A stretch of 64,000 nucleotides of DNA from contig CAIUGM010000014.1 in NCBI GenBank assembly GCA_903898675.1, positions 352,672 through 416,671 of the forward strand. The letters are read 5' to 3'. Position 1 is the first letter of the stretch. Every line of letters begins with the position of its first letter. Shown in pieces: positions 1-7,201 of this stretch. Source of the stretch: an uncultured Verrucomicrobiota bacterium (GTDB lineage Bacteria; Verrucomicrobiota; Verrucomicrobiia; Opitutales; Opitutaceae). A program made the position numbers and the translations under genes. The notes under the pieces were generated by a model, which saw only the letters and a program-made list of their open reading frames with translations, had not been told where the DNA came from and made no database searches.

Positions 1-2
1 TG

Positions 3-104
3 CTCGGCATCGTGCTCAACGGGCTCTCGGCGCGCCGCATCGAATATTATAGCAATTACCGGTACTACCGCAGCTACAAGAAATACTACGGGTCGCAGTC
101 GTAG
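3..104 (+). CDS. C-terminal tail of a polysaccharide-biosynthesis tyrosine kinase (BY-kinase/Wzc-like), 5' truncated by window edge
   Basis: Only the last 33 codons are in the window, ending at the TAG at 102-104. The residues begin with the hydrophobic stretch LGIVLNGLSARR, which resembles the end of the nucleotide-binding kinase domain in CpsD/Wzc-type proteins (VLN followed by a polar residue). A tail with eight tyrosines in its last 20 residues follows (YY, Y, YY, Y, YY spaced by S, N, R and K). Such a C-terminal tyrosine cluster is the autophosphorylation site of bacterial tyrosine kinases that control exopolysaccharide chain length and export. The upstream domains are outside the window, so this rests on the tail alone. 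The exosortase gene at 8.2 kb is also commonly linked to exopolysaccharide loci. Confidence 0.6.
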   Translation, partial: LGIVLNGLSARRIEYYSNYRYYRSYKKYYGSQS

Positions 105-235
105 CAAAGGTCGACGGGCCCACGGGACGACTGACTGCTCACCGGGGCTCCCCATCGAAGCAGAGCATGTCGCCAGTCCGGGATTGTCGTCCGGTGATCT
201 GTAGTCCGTAGTCCGGTGGTCTGATTTCGCCTCCC

Positions 236-1072
236 ATGCCTTCCGCCTACCTACCCCGGGACTTTGCCGCCCGCCGTCCGGTCGCCCTGATCGCCGGGCG
301 CGGCAACTACCCGCTGATCACCGCCGCCGCCATCCGCGCCGCCGGGGTGCCGCTGCGGCTCATCGCGATGGACGATGAGACCGAGCCGAGCCTGATCGCC
401 AGTTTTCCGGAGAAAGAGCGGGTCACACTAAACGTCGGCCAGGTCGGAAAAATGCTCGATGCGCTGAAGGACTTCGGCGCCGGCTACGCCTTGATGGCGG
501 GCCAGGTTAAGCCCAAGAAACTTTTTCACGGGCTGACGCCCGACTTGAAGGCGGCCGCCATCCTGTTTTCGCTCAAACGCCGCAATGCCGAGACCATCTT
601 CGGCGCCATCGCGACGGAGATTGAGAAAATCGGCGTCACCCTCCTCGACGCCCGGGCTTTCATCGACGACCAGCTGGCCACCGCCGGTGCCATGAGCGGG
701 AAACTGGGCCTCGACGACGAGTATGTGCAGCACGGCATCCACATCGCCCGGGAACTCGCCCGGCTCGACATTGGCCAGGGCTGCGTGGTCCGCAAAGGCA
801 CGGTGCTCGCCGCGGAAGCCTTCGAGGGCACCGACGCCATGCTCCGCCGGGCGGGCACCTTCAAGACCGATGAAACCCTCTTCGTCAAAACGGTGAAGAC
901 CCGGCAGGACTTCCGCTTCGATGTGCCCGTGTTCGGCCTGCGCACCCTTGCGACCATGCATGAGGCCGGCCTGAAGGCCGCCGCCCTCGAGGCTGGCAAG
1001 GTCATCATCCTTGATAAGCCGGCCGTCCTGCAACAGGCCAAGGCCTGGGGCATCGCACTCCACGGTTTCTGA
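236..1072 (+). CDS. lpxI: UDP-2,3-diacylglucosamine pyrophosphatase LpxI
   Basis: A 278-residue protein of the LpxI (DUF1009) family, at the family's usual length. LpxI hydrolyses UDP-2,3-diacylglucosamine to lipid X and UMP in lipid A synthesis, replacing LpxH in many Gram-negative phyla. The N-terminal motif VALIAGRGNYPLI (about residues 16-28), the middle segment MAGQVKPKKLF and the C-terminal GKVIILDKPAV are typical. The ATG at 236 is used. The gene begins about 130 bp after the kinase tail and is followed by a separate DUF151 gene on the same strand. It implies an outer membrane containing lipid A. Confidence 0.92.
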   Translation: MPSAYLPRDFAARRPVALIAGRGNYPLITAAAIRAAGVPLRLIAMDDETEPSLIASFPEKERVTLNVGQVGKMLDALKDFGAGYALMAGQVKPKKLFHGLTPDLKAAAILFSLKRRNAETIFGAIATEIEKIGVTLLDARAFIDDQLATAGAMSGKLGLDDEYVQHGIHIARELARLDIGQGCVVRKGTVLAAEAFEGTDAMLRRAGTFKTDETLFVKTVKTRQDFRFDVPVFGLRTLATMHEAGLKAAALEAGKVIILDKPAVLQQAKAWGIALHGF

Positions 1073-1204
1073 CCTTCAAGCGCCAGTTAGTGCGGCGGGT
1101 ATCGTCACTGCCAACGAGCCATCCGTTGCCTTGGTGTTTTGTAGGGGCGCAGCCACCACCGGCCCTTGCTTGCACTTTCCCCCCGACTGGCCAACTTTTC
1201 CCGC

Positions 1205-1681
1205 ATGCCTGCCGATATCGTCGAAGTCTCCATCAAAGGCCTGATGCCCACGGCCAACGGCTGCGCCGTGTTCCTCGGCAACGACGAGAAGGTCTTCGTG
1301 ATCTACGTGGATCCCAGCGTGGGCAGCGCCATTTCGATGACCATCAACGGGGTCAAGAAGGAGCGCCCGCTGACCCACGACCTGATCGGCAACATGCTGC
1401 TCGGCTTTGAGATCACACTCGAGCGCATCGTCATCAACGATTTCGTCGTCAACGACGGCACCTATTTCGCCCGGATCATCCTGCACATGCAAAACGAGCT
1501 GGGGCGCAAGTTTCTCGAGCTCGACGCCCGGCCCAGCGACTCGATCGTGCTCGCCCTCCAGCAGCGCCGGCCGATTTTTGTCGCCCGCAAGGTTTTTGAC
1601 CCGGCCGAGGACATGAGCGAAATCCTCGAGCGCGTGCTCAAGCAGCAGAAGGAAGAGCCCAAGGACGAGGGAGACCAGTAA
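1205..1681 (+). CDS. Bifunctional nuclease family protein (DUF151)
   Basis: A 158-residue protein with the DUF151/bifunctional nuclease fold: an N-terminal beta-rich part with DEKVFVIYVDP, the central NDGTYFARIIL, and the hallmark LDARPSDSIVLAL near residue 115. Family members have been reported to have DNase/RNase activity, or to be a domain attached to UVR proteins; the physiological role is unclear. An ATG 13 codons upstream is also in frame. I chose 1205 because MPADIVEVSIKGL matches how the family begins. The charged tail (KQQKEEPKDEGDQ) is probably disordered. The next gene starts 4 bp after the stop, so the two are likely cotranscribed. Confidence 0.85.
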   Translation: MPADIVEVSIKGLMPTANGCAVFLGNDEKVFVIYVDPSVGSAISMTINGVKKERPLTHDLIGNMLLGFEITLERIVINDFVVNDGTYFARIILHMQNELGRKFLELDARPSDSIVLALQQRRPIFVARKVFDPAEDMSEILERVLKQQKEEPKDEGDQ

Positions 1682-1685
1682 GGCG

Positions 1686-2837
1686 ATGAGTGTTCCGCCC
1701 GCGGCGCAACTTCCTCCCGGCCTCCGGCCCGGCCAGCCGCTGACCGCGCTGGCGCCGATGCAGGACGTCACCGACCTGCCCTTCATGCGCGTCATCGCGC
1801 ATTATGGTGCGCCGGATTATTTCTTCACGGAGTTCTTCCGCGTGCACGCCCAGTCCCGGCCGGAAAAGCACATCCTGCGCTCCATCACCGAGAATCAAAC
1901 CGGCCGCCCCGTCTTCGCCCAGCTGATCGGCGAGCATGTCCCCGACATGGTCCGCACCGTGAAGGATCTGCTGCAGTATCCCGTGGCCGGCATCGACCTG
2001 AACATGGGCTGCCCGGCCCCCAAGATCTACAAGAAGAACGTCGGGGGCGGCCTGCTGCGCGACCCGGCCAAGGTGGACGAGCTGATCGGCCACCTGCGCG
2101 ACGCCGTGCCCGGGGTGTTCACCGTCAAGATGCGCATCGGCTTCGATTCGACGGAAAACTTCGAGCACATCCTCGGCCTGATCAACAAGCACGGCGTCAA
2201 CCTGCTCAGCGTCCATGGCCGCACCGTGAAGGAAATGTACCGCAGTGAGGTGCACTATGACTCCATCGGCATCGCCGCCCGCACGGTGCGCTGCCCGGTG
2301 CTGGCCAACGGCAATGTCACTTCCGCCGCCAAGGCCGGCGCGGTCCTCGCGGAGACCGGCGCCGCCGGCGTCATGATCGGCCGCCACGCCATCCGCAACC
2401 CGTGGATCTTCCGGCAGGTTCGGGAGTATTTTGAAGGGCCCGTCTCCCGACGGGCCGCGGACGGCACCCAGGGCGAAAGCAAGGACGTTCGGGAGACCGC
2501 CCCTCCCCAAGTCTTCCAACCCACCCTCGCCGACGTGCGCGAATACATCGACCGGCTTTACCGGGAAACCCACCAGCCCGGACTGCCCGAAAAAGTGCAT
2601 GTCGCCAAAATGAAGAAGTACCTGAACTTCGTCGGCCAGAGTGTGGATGCGGGCAGCCTGTTCCTGCACGACATGCGCCGGGCCATGACCGAGGCCGAAC
2701 TCTTTGCGGTGTGCGACCGGCATTTGCTTGCCGAGCCCAGCCGGCACTTCGCCCCCGAGCCCTATCCGGGTGTCATCGCCCGGCCGAATTGCGAGACGCC
2801 GTTGCAGACCTGTTCACTGGATACGGTGACGGCGTAG
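1686..2837 (+). CDS. dus: tRNA dihydrouridine synthase (Dus family)
   Basis: A 383-residue FMN-dependent enzyme reducing uridine to dihydrouridine in the tRNA D-loop. It opens with LTALAPMQDVTDLPF and carries the signature DLNMGCPAPKI with the catalytic cysteine at residue 109. The FMN-binding parts follow (KMRIGF, VHGRTVKEMY, LANGNV, GVMIGRHAIRNPW). About residues 249-276 form a low-complexity insert between the TIM barrel and the C-terminal helical domain. It contains an inverted repeat (listed separately) and is not expected in the family. The frame is intact, so the protein is probably functional. Which Dus subfamily it belongs to was not determined. Confidence 0.92.
   Translation: MSVPPAAQLPPGLRPGQPLTALAPMQDVTDLPFMRVIAHYGAPDYFFTEFFRVHAQSRPEKHILRSITENQTGRPVFAQLIGEHVPDMVRTVKDLLQYPVAGIDLNMGCPAPKIYKKNVGGGLLRDPAKVDELIGHLRDAVPGVFTVKMRIGFDSTENFEHILGLINKHGVNLLSVHGRTVKEMYRSEVHYDSIGIAARTVRCPVLANGNVTSAAKAGAVLAETGAAGVMIGRHAIRNPWIFRQVREYFEGPVSRRAADGTQGESKDVRETAPPQVFQPTLADVREYIDRLYRETHQPGLPEKVHVAKMKKYLNFVGQSVDAGSLFLHDMRRAMTEAELFAVCDRHLLAEPSRHFAPEPYPGVIARPNCETPLQTCSLDTVTA
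2442..2497. repeat. Palindromic element inside dus, in frame
   Basis: Arms GTCTCCCGAC (2442-2451) and GTTCGGGAGAC (2487-2497) are inverted copies around about 35 bp. The flanks are also similar (GGGCCC before the left arm, and CGCCCC, the reverse of GGGGCG, after the right). The element lies in the segment coding for residues 253-271 of the dihydrouridine synthase and keeps the frame open. This composition is typical of intergenic palindromes rather than of the Dus fold. Confidence 0.6.
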
Positions 2838-2840
2838 TCG

Positions 2841-2870
2841 GTAGGGGCCGTTGCTCCCAACGGCCTGCCC
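2841..2870. repeat. Short inverted repeat, GTAGGGGCCGTT family
   Basis: GTAGGGGCCGTT is followed by an imperfect inverted copy (AACGGCCTGCCC) four to six bases later, just after the dus stop codon. The same core recurs as a perfect palindrome at 31091-31122. It may act as a transcription terminator or simply be a repeat. Confidence 0.55.
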
Positions 2871-2951
2871 TGTAGCCGCGCTTGAGTCCGCGAAAGGGTG
2901 GTTCCGGAAGTGCGGCCGGCCACGTTGTCGCTTTGCTCCAACGCGGCTACA
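2871..2951 (+). repeat. REP-like palindrome, family A copy 1 (intergenic dus/sufT)
   Basis: The element starts TGTAGCCGCGCTTGAG and ends GCTCCAACGCGGCTACA. Terminal arms GTAGCCGCG/CGCGGCTAC are perfectly complementary, with an inner GGTTCC...GGCCGGCCACGTTGTCG part. Four further copies lie at 13517-13597, 47918-47996, 53195-53268 and 57601-57664. This copy sits between the convergent ends of dus and sufT. Confidence 0.85.
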
Positions 2952-2977
2952 CTTCTGTTGAAACCAACCTGGCTTCC

Positions 2978-3520
2978 CTACTCCAAACCCAAAATCTTCC
3001 GGCCCGTCCCGGAAATCATCTGCGGCGTCCACTGGGGATCCCAGACAATATGCACACGCGCCGACTCGACGCCCGGCAAGGCCGTGATTTTTTGGCGGGC
3101 ATCCTCGGCGATCACCGGACCCATGCCGCAACCGGGGGCCGTGAGGGTCATCTTGACCTCCAAAATATTCCGACCCTCGGGCGTCGGCTCGATCGCCAGA
3201 TCATAAACCAAGCCCAGGTCCACAATGTTGACGGGGATCTCCGGGTCGAAACAGGTCTTCAGCGCATCCCAGACTGCCTGCTCTGAGAAGGCTGTCTGCC
3301 CTGAGCCTGTCGAAGGGCTGACGGCGACCGGCGTGTAACCGGCAATCGCCGCGGCATCCTCCCGCGCAATCCGGCAGAGTCCCGCGTCCGTCCGGACCGT
3401 CACATTGCCGCCGAGCGTCTGGGTGATGTAGACGCTGGCGCCGGCCTTGAGCACGACCTTGTCGCCCGCCGGGATGATCGTGGCCGGACAATCCCGGGCC
3501 AAAGTGTATTCCTGGTTCAT
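2978..3520 (-). CDS. sufT: Putative Fe-S cluster assembly protein SufT (MIP18/DUF59 family)
   Basis: A 180-residue protein. The N-terminal part (DCPATIIPAGDKVVLKAG, then ITQTLGGNVTV) matches the SufT-specific extension. The C-terminal half is a DUF59/MIP18 domain (CFDPEIPVNIVDLGLVYDL, then MTLTAPGCGMGPVIAEDA with the conserved cysteine, then VWDPQWTPQMIS). SufT proteins assist maturation of Fe-S proteins. Residues around 68-82 (SPSTGSGQTAFSEQ) interrupt the link between the two parts and derive from a known type of dispersed repeat (see 3298-3318). No other suf genes are nearby. The gene starts at the ATG at 3518-3520 and lies 12 bp upstream of the end of sppA, both on the minus strand. Confidence 0.85.
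   Translation of the reverse strand: MNQEYTLARDCPATIIPAGDKVVLKAGASVYITQTLGGNVTVRTDAGLCRIAREDAAAIAGYTPVAVSPSTGSGQTAFSEQAVWDALKTCFDPEIPVNIVDLGLVYDLAIEPTPEGRNILEVKMTLTAPGCGMGPVIAEDARQKITALPGVESARVHIVWDPQWTPQMISGTGRKILGLE
3298..3318. repeat. Dispersed palindromic repeat fragment inside sufT
   Basis: The sequence GCCCTGAGCCTGTCGAAGGG is a well-known dispersed palindromic motif in many high-GC genomes. Here it lies in frame and gives the peptide PSTGSGQ in the linker of SufT. The preceding CTGCTCTGAGAAGGCTGTC looks like degenerate flanking repeat sequence. Confidence 0.6.
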
Positions 3521-3532
3521 GCGCGGGTGCGG

Positions 3533-5398
3533 TTACTTCAGGCCCATCTCAAAGGGCAGCCGGGCGTAAAGCCCGCGGGGATCGTTGTACTTGCTCAGGG
3601 ATTGCACCTGGTTGTTCGCATCGCGCAGGAAGGCCCCGAACGGGCCGCTGAACGACTGCTCGCGGCGCCGGCCCTCGAAGGCCTCGGACAGGGCCTCGGA
3701 AAATTGCTTCTTGCGCGGGTATTCCGCGACCCGGAAATCGTAGCCGAGTTTCGCTTTCTGCGCGGCGTACTTGATCGCCGCGGAGAGCCCGCCCAGCTCG
3801 TCGACGAGGCCCAGCTTCAGCGCCTCGGAACCGGACCAGACCCCGCCCTGGGCAATCTCCTGTACGACGGCGCGGTCCAGCTTGCGGGAATCCGCCACCT
3901 TGCTGATGAACTGGTCATAGATCCAGTCGACGAAAGTCTGGAAGAGCGCCAGCTCCTCCTCCGTCTTGGGCCGCGCGATGGTCTGGGCATCGGCAAACTT
4001 GCCGGTCTTCACCGTGTCAAAGGACAGGCCCAGCTTCTCGTTGAACAAACCCTGGGCGTTGAAATACAGCCCGAAAACGCCGATCGAGCCCGTGATGGTC
4101 GACGACTCGGCAAAGATCCGGTCGGTGTTGGTGGAAATCCAGTAGCCGCCCGAGGCGGCGACCGTGCCCATGGAGACGACCACCGGCTTCACCTGCTGCA
4201 TGAGCCGGATCTCCCGCCCGATGGCCTCGGAGGCGGAGACGCTGCCGCCGGGGCTGTTCACCCGGAGCACGACGGCCTTGATGCTGTCGTCCTGGCGGAT
4301 TTCCCGGAGCATCCGGGCGGTCTTGGCGCCATAAACGTAACCCTGGTCGTTGCCGGTGCCGTCGACGATCTCGCCCTCTGCATAGACGATGGCCAGCTTG
4401 CCGCTGCCGCCGGAACCCAGTTCGATCTTGTTTTCGCTCTGGCGCCTGGCCACGAGCCCGCCGCCGGAGACGAGCTTGGCATAATCCTTCACCGCGATCT
4501 GCTTGAAGGTCTCCGTGGAGCCCTTGCGGCCGGTGGCGGCCTTCAGGTCGGCGAGCACCTCGTCAAAGTAGGCGATGCGGTCGATCAGCTTCAGCGCCTT
4601 GGCCGCGTCCGGCCGGATGATGCCCTTGTCGTCGATGATTTTTTGCAACGAGCCCGCGGGCAGCTTGCGCGCCTGCTCGATCGAGCTCGTGAGCGTCAGC
4701 CACACGTCATCGAGCAGTTTCTGCGTCTGTGCCCGGTTCTCCGGGCTCATGTCCTTGCGGGTAAAGGGCTCGACGGCGCTCTTGTACTTGCCGACGCGCG
4801 TGACCTGCACGCCGATGCCCAGCTTCTCGAACAGGCCGGCAAAGAACATCGGCTGGGAGGCCAGGCCGGGCATCAGGATGGCCCCGTAGGGATCGACCGT
4901 GATTTCACTGGCGACCGACGCGAGGTAGAAGTCACGGGTCGTGGCGTAATCGAGGTAGGCCTTGACCGGTTTGCCGGAGGCCTTGAAAGACTCGATCGCC
5001 TCGCGCACTTCCTTCAGCGCCGCGAAACCCGAACCATAGCCCTGGGGGCTGACCTGCCCGGTAATATAAAGGCCGGTGATGGCCTCATCCTTGGCGGCCG
5101 CCTGGAGGGCGCGCGTCACCTCGCGCAGTTGGAGCACATGGGCGCCGTCGCCGCCAAACGCGGCCGTGAACTCCTCGAGTCCGTCCATCTGCGAGGGCGA
5201 GTCCTGGATGTTGGCCGACAGGTCGAGCACCAAAAAGGAGCCGTTCTGGACGGCGACCGGTTTCTTGTCCCCCATGGCCACCAGGGCGCCCAGGAGCAGG
5301 AAAAACATGAGTACGCCGCCCACCGCAAAAACGATCAGGGCCGTGAGGCTGGCGAAGAAAGAGCTGAAGAAATTCTTCATGGTGCCGAAGCTAGGCAT
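3533..5398 (-). CDS. sppA: Signal peptide peptidase SppA, 67-kDa type
   Basis: A membrane-bound serine protease that degrades cleaved signal peptides. Duplicated SppA domains are present. The catalytic lysine lies in VGKYKSAVEPF (about residue 204) and the nucleophile serine in VAASGGYWIS (about residue 414), matching the Lys/Ser dyad of E. coli SppA. VLRVNSPGGSVSAS is the conserved oxyanion-region motif. An N-terminal transmembrane segment (LIVFAVGGVLMFFLLLGAL) follows a short cytoplasmic stretch. The frame is open up to 5476, but I prefer the ATG at 5398 because GGAGAGG precedes it; ATG 5380 (MKNFFSSFF) is a further alternative. About 620 residues, the usual length for the long form. Confidence 0.93.
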   Translation of the reverse strand: MPSFGTMKNFFSSFFASLTALIVFAVGGVLMFFLLLGALVAMGDKKPVAVQNGSFLVLDLSANIQDSPSQMDGLEEFTAAFGGDGAHVLQLREVTRALQAAAKDEAITGLYITGQVSPQGYGSGFAALKEVREAIESFKASGKPVKAYLDYATTRDFYLASVASEITVDPYGAILMPGLASQPMFFAGLFEKLGIGVQVTRVGKYKSAVEPFTRKDMSPENRAQTQKLLDDVWLTLTSSIEQARKLPAGSLQKIIDDKGIIRPDAAKALKLIDRIAYFDEVLADLKAATGRKGSTETFKQIAVKDYAKLVSGGGLVARRQSENKIELGSGGSGKLAIVYAEGEIVDGTGNDQGYVYGAKTARMLREIRQDDSIKAVVLRVNSPGGSVSASEAIGREIRLMQQVKPVVVSMGTVAASGGYWISTNTDRIFAESSTITGSIGVFGLYFNAQGLFNEKLGLSFDTVKTGKFADAQTIARPKTEEELALFQTFVDWIYDQFISKVADSRKLDRAVVQEIAQGGVWSGSEALKLGLVDELGGLSAAIKYAAQKAKLGYDFRVAEYPRKKQFSEALSEAFEGRRREQSFSGPFGAFLRDANNQVQSLSKYNDPRGLYARLPFEMGLK

Positions 5399-5564
5399 GC
5401 CCCTCTCCATCGCCAGCGAAAAGCGATTGCTGGTCCGTAACTTGGACAAACGGTCATAGCGCCGACTAAAAGGCATTCATGACGCTTAATAACGCGCCCG
5501 ACGCGTCGATTTCACCATCCAGTGCTTTTCATTTACCAACGATGCCTTCTATATTCGCAGTCCT

Positions 5565-7058
5565 ATGAGTGAGAACAAGGAACTGCTCACAACCAACCGC
5601 AAGGCGCTGACCATCAATCTGGATGGCTCCCGCTACGGAACGATCGCGGAGATCGGCGCCGGGCAGGAGGTGTCGCGCATCTTCTTCCAGGTGGGCGGGG
5701 CTTCCGGCGCCATCGCCAAGACCATGTCGGCCTACGACATGACCTTCAGCGACGCCATCTACGGCAAGGCCCCCCGGTACGTCTCCCGCGAGCGCCTCGA
5801 GACCATGCTCAACCACGAGTACCAGCTGCTCGAGGAACGCCTGGCCGGCAAGCGCGGCGACAAGACCAAGTTCTTCGTCTTCGCCGATACCGTCGCCGCC
5901 AAGACCTTCAAGGGCACCACCGACGGCCACGGCTGGCTCGGCATCCGTTTCCAGCAGAACCCGCTCGAGGCGCCCAGCGACATCATCATCCACGTCCGCA
6001 TGTGGGACAAGGAGAACGTCCAGCAGCAGCAGGCCATCGGCACCGTCGGCGTCAACCTGATCTACAGCGCGTTCAACTACTCCGCCGACCCGCTCCAGCT
6101 CATCCAGTCGCTCGTCGACGGCATCGGCAGCGACCGCGTCGAGGTGGACATGATCCGCGTCAGCGGCCCGGCGTTCCAGCACATCGACAACCGCCTGCTT
6201 TCGCTTCGCCTCGTGCAGTTCGGCCTGACCAACGCCGTGATGTTCGCCCCCAACGGCGAGGTACTCCAGCCGTCCGAGGCGCTCTACCGCAAGGCCGTGC
6301 TCGTCGAGCGCGGCAGCTTCCGGCCGGTCACGCACGTCAACGTCGACATGCTCAATTGCGCCACCGCGCAGTTCATGCAGGAGCCCATGGTGAAGGGCAA
6401 GGACCTCATCGTCCTCATGGAAATCACCATGAACAACCTGCTGGCCGACGGCGACCTCGACGCCGACGACTTCCTCGCGCGCGTCGACATGCTCGGCCAC
6501 ATCGGCTTCACCACGATCATCTCGAACTACTCCGAGTTCTACCGCCTCGTCTCCTACTTCCGCCGCTACACCAAGGAAATGATCGGCGTCGCCATGGGCA
6601 TCAATACCCTCCTCGAGATCTTCAACGAGAAGTATTACGAAAACCTCGAGGGCGGCATCCTCGAGTCGATGGGCCGCATGTTCCGTCACGCCGTGAAGCT
6701 CTATATCTACCCAATGCGGCAGGACGCCTTCGACCGCTACCTGGCGAACGGCCAGCCACCCGCCGCGGCGCACAACGGCAGCAACCCGTTTTCGTCCGAG
6801 GTCATGATCACGGCCCGCAACCTCCAGGTCTCCGACCGGCTGCGCAACCTGTACGCCCACCTGCTCGAGAACCACAACCTCGACTGCATCGTCGGCAGCA
6901 ACCCGGATTACCTGAACATCTTCTCCCGCGACGTGCTGCACCGGATCAAGGCCGGCGACGATTCCTGGGAGCGGCTCGTGCCGGCCAAGGTCGCGGAGAT
7001 CATCAAGTCACGCCACCTGCTCGGGTACGGGGCCAAAGCCACCGTGCCGGCGGTTTGA
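5565..7058 (+). CDS. Conserved protein of unknown function, 497 aa (family also seen in Cyanobacteria)
   Basis: No catalytic domain is recognised. The sequence is soluble and highly ordered, with striking conserved-looking blocks: TINLDGSRYGTIAEIGAGQE (about 17-36), FFQVGGASGAIAKTMSAYD, DAIYGKAPRYVSRERLE, CHGW-type GHGWLGIRFQ, IIIHVRMWDKENV, VERGSFRPVTHVNVDML and FSRDVLHRIKAG. From memory, cyanobacterial homologues share these blocks and are often labelled 'TonB-dependent receptor'. That label is unsupported: no signal peptide, plug or beta-barrel pattern is visible. The gene stands alone, divergent from sppA. The blocks with Asp/Glu/His and a glycine-rich N-terminus suggest an enzyme, but that is only a guess. 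Confidence 0.85.
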   Translation: MSENKELLTTNRKALTINLDGSRYGTIAEIGAGQEVSRIFFQVGGASGAIAKTMSAYDMTFSDAIYGKAPRYVSRERLETMLNHEYQLLEERLAGKRGDKTKFFVFADTVAAKTFKGTTDGHGWLGIRFQQNPLEAPSDIIIHVRMWDKENVQQQQAIGTVGVNLIYSAFNYSADPLQLIQSLVDGIGSDRVEVDMIRVSGPAFQHIDNRLLSLRLVQFGLTNAVMFAPNGEVLQPSEALYRKAVLVERGSFRPVTHVNVDMLNCATAQFMQEPMVKGKDLIVLMEITMNNLLADGDLDADDFLARVDMLGHIGFTTIISNYSEFYRLVSYFRRYTKEMIGVAMGINTLLEIFNEKYYENLEGGILESMGRMFRHAVKLYIYPMRQDAFDRYLANGQPPAAAHNGSNPFSSEVMITARNLQVSDRLRNLYAHLLENHNLDCIVGSNPDYLNIFSRDVLHRIKAGDDSWERLVPAKVAEIIKSRHLLGYGAKATVPAV

Positions 7059-7059
7059 G

Positions 7060-7145
7060 ATTGTTCAGCTCTCATCGTTCATCGTTCGGTGTTCATTTGG
7101 GTCAAGCCGATGAACGACGATAATTGAACAGTGAAAAGTGAACAA
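7060..7145. repeat. Imperfect inverted repeat downstream of the unknown gene
   Basis: TTGTTCA with CATCGTTCATCG on the left is mirrored by CGATGAACGACGAT and TTGAACA on the right. The low-complexity composition is unlike flanking genes. It probably belongs to the dispersed repeats of this genome and could also terminate transcription of the gene ending at 7058. Confidence 0.45.
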
Positions 7146-7201
7146 TAACCCCCGATTTTTTCCGTGTGTTCGGCGTGATCCGCAGTTAACCGTCTGCTGG
7201 C

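Noticed and set aside
2978..3520. SufT as a pseudogene because of the repeat in it
   Set aside because: The frame is intact on both sides of the repeat and all conserved motifs are present, so a working protein with a longer linker is more likely.
3527..5440. Long plus-strand open frame (over 600 codons) opposite sppA
   Set aside because: It is rich in Arg, Gly, Leu and Ala with no domain, and exactly mirrors sppA. High GC produces long antisense frames; the same holds for the frames opposite hutU (34249-36138) and recJ (40279-42114).
5565..7058. TonB-dependent receptor
   Set aside because: I recall this label for cyanobacterial homologues. The sequence has no signal peptide, plug domain or beta-barrel pattern, so the name is not supported.
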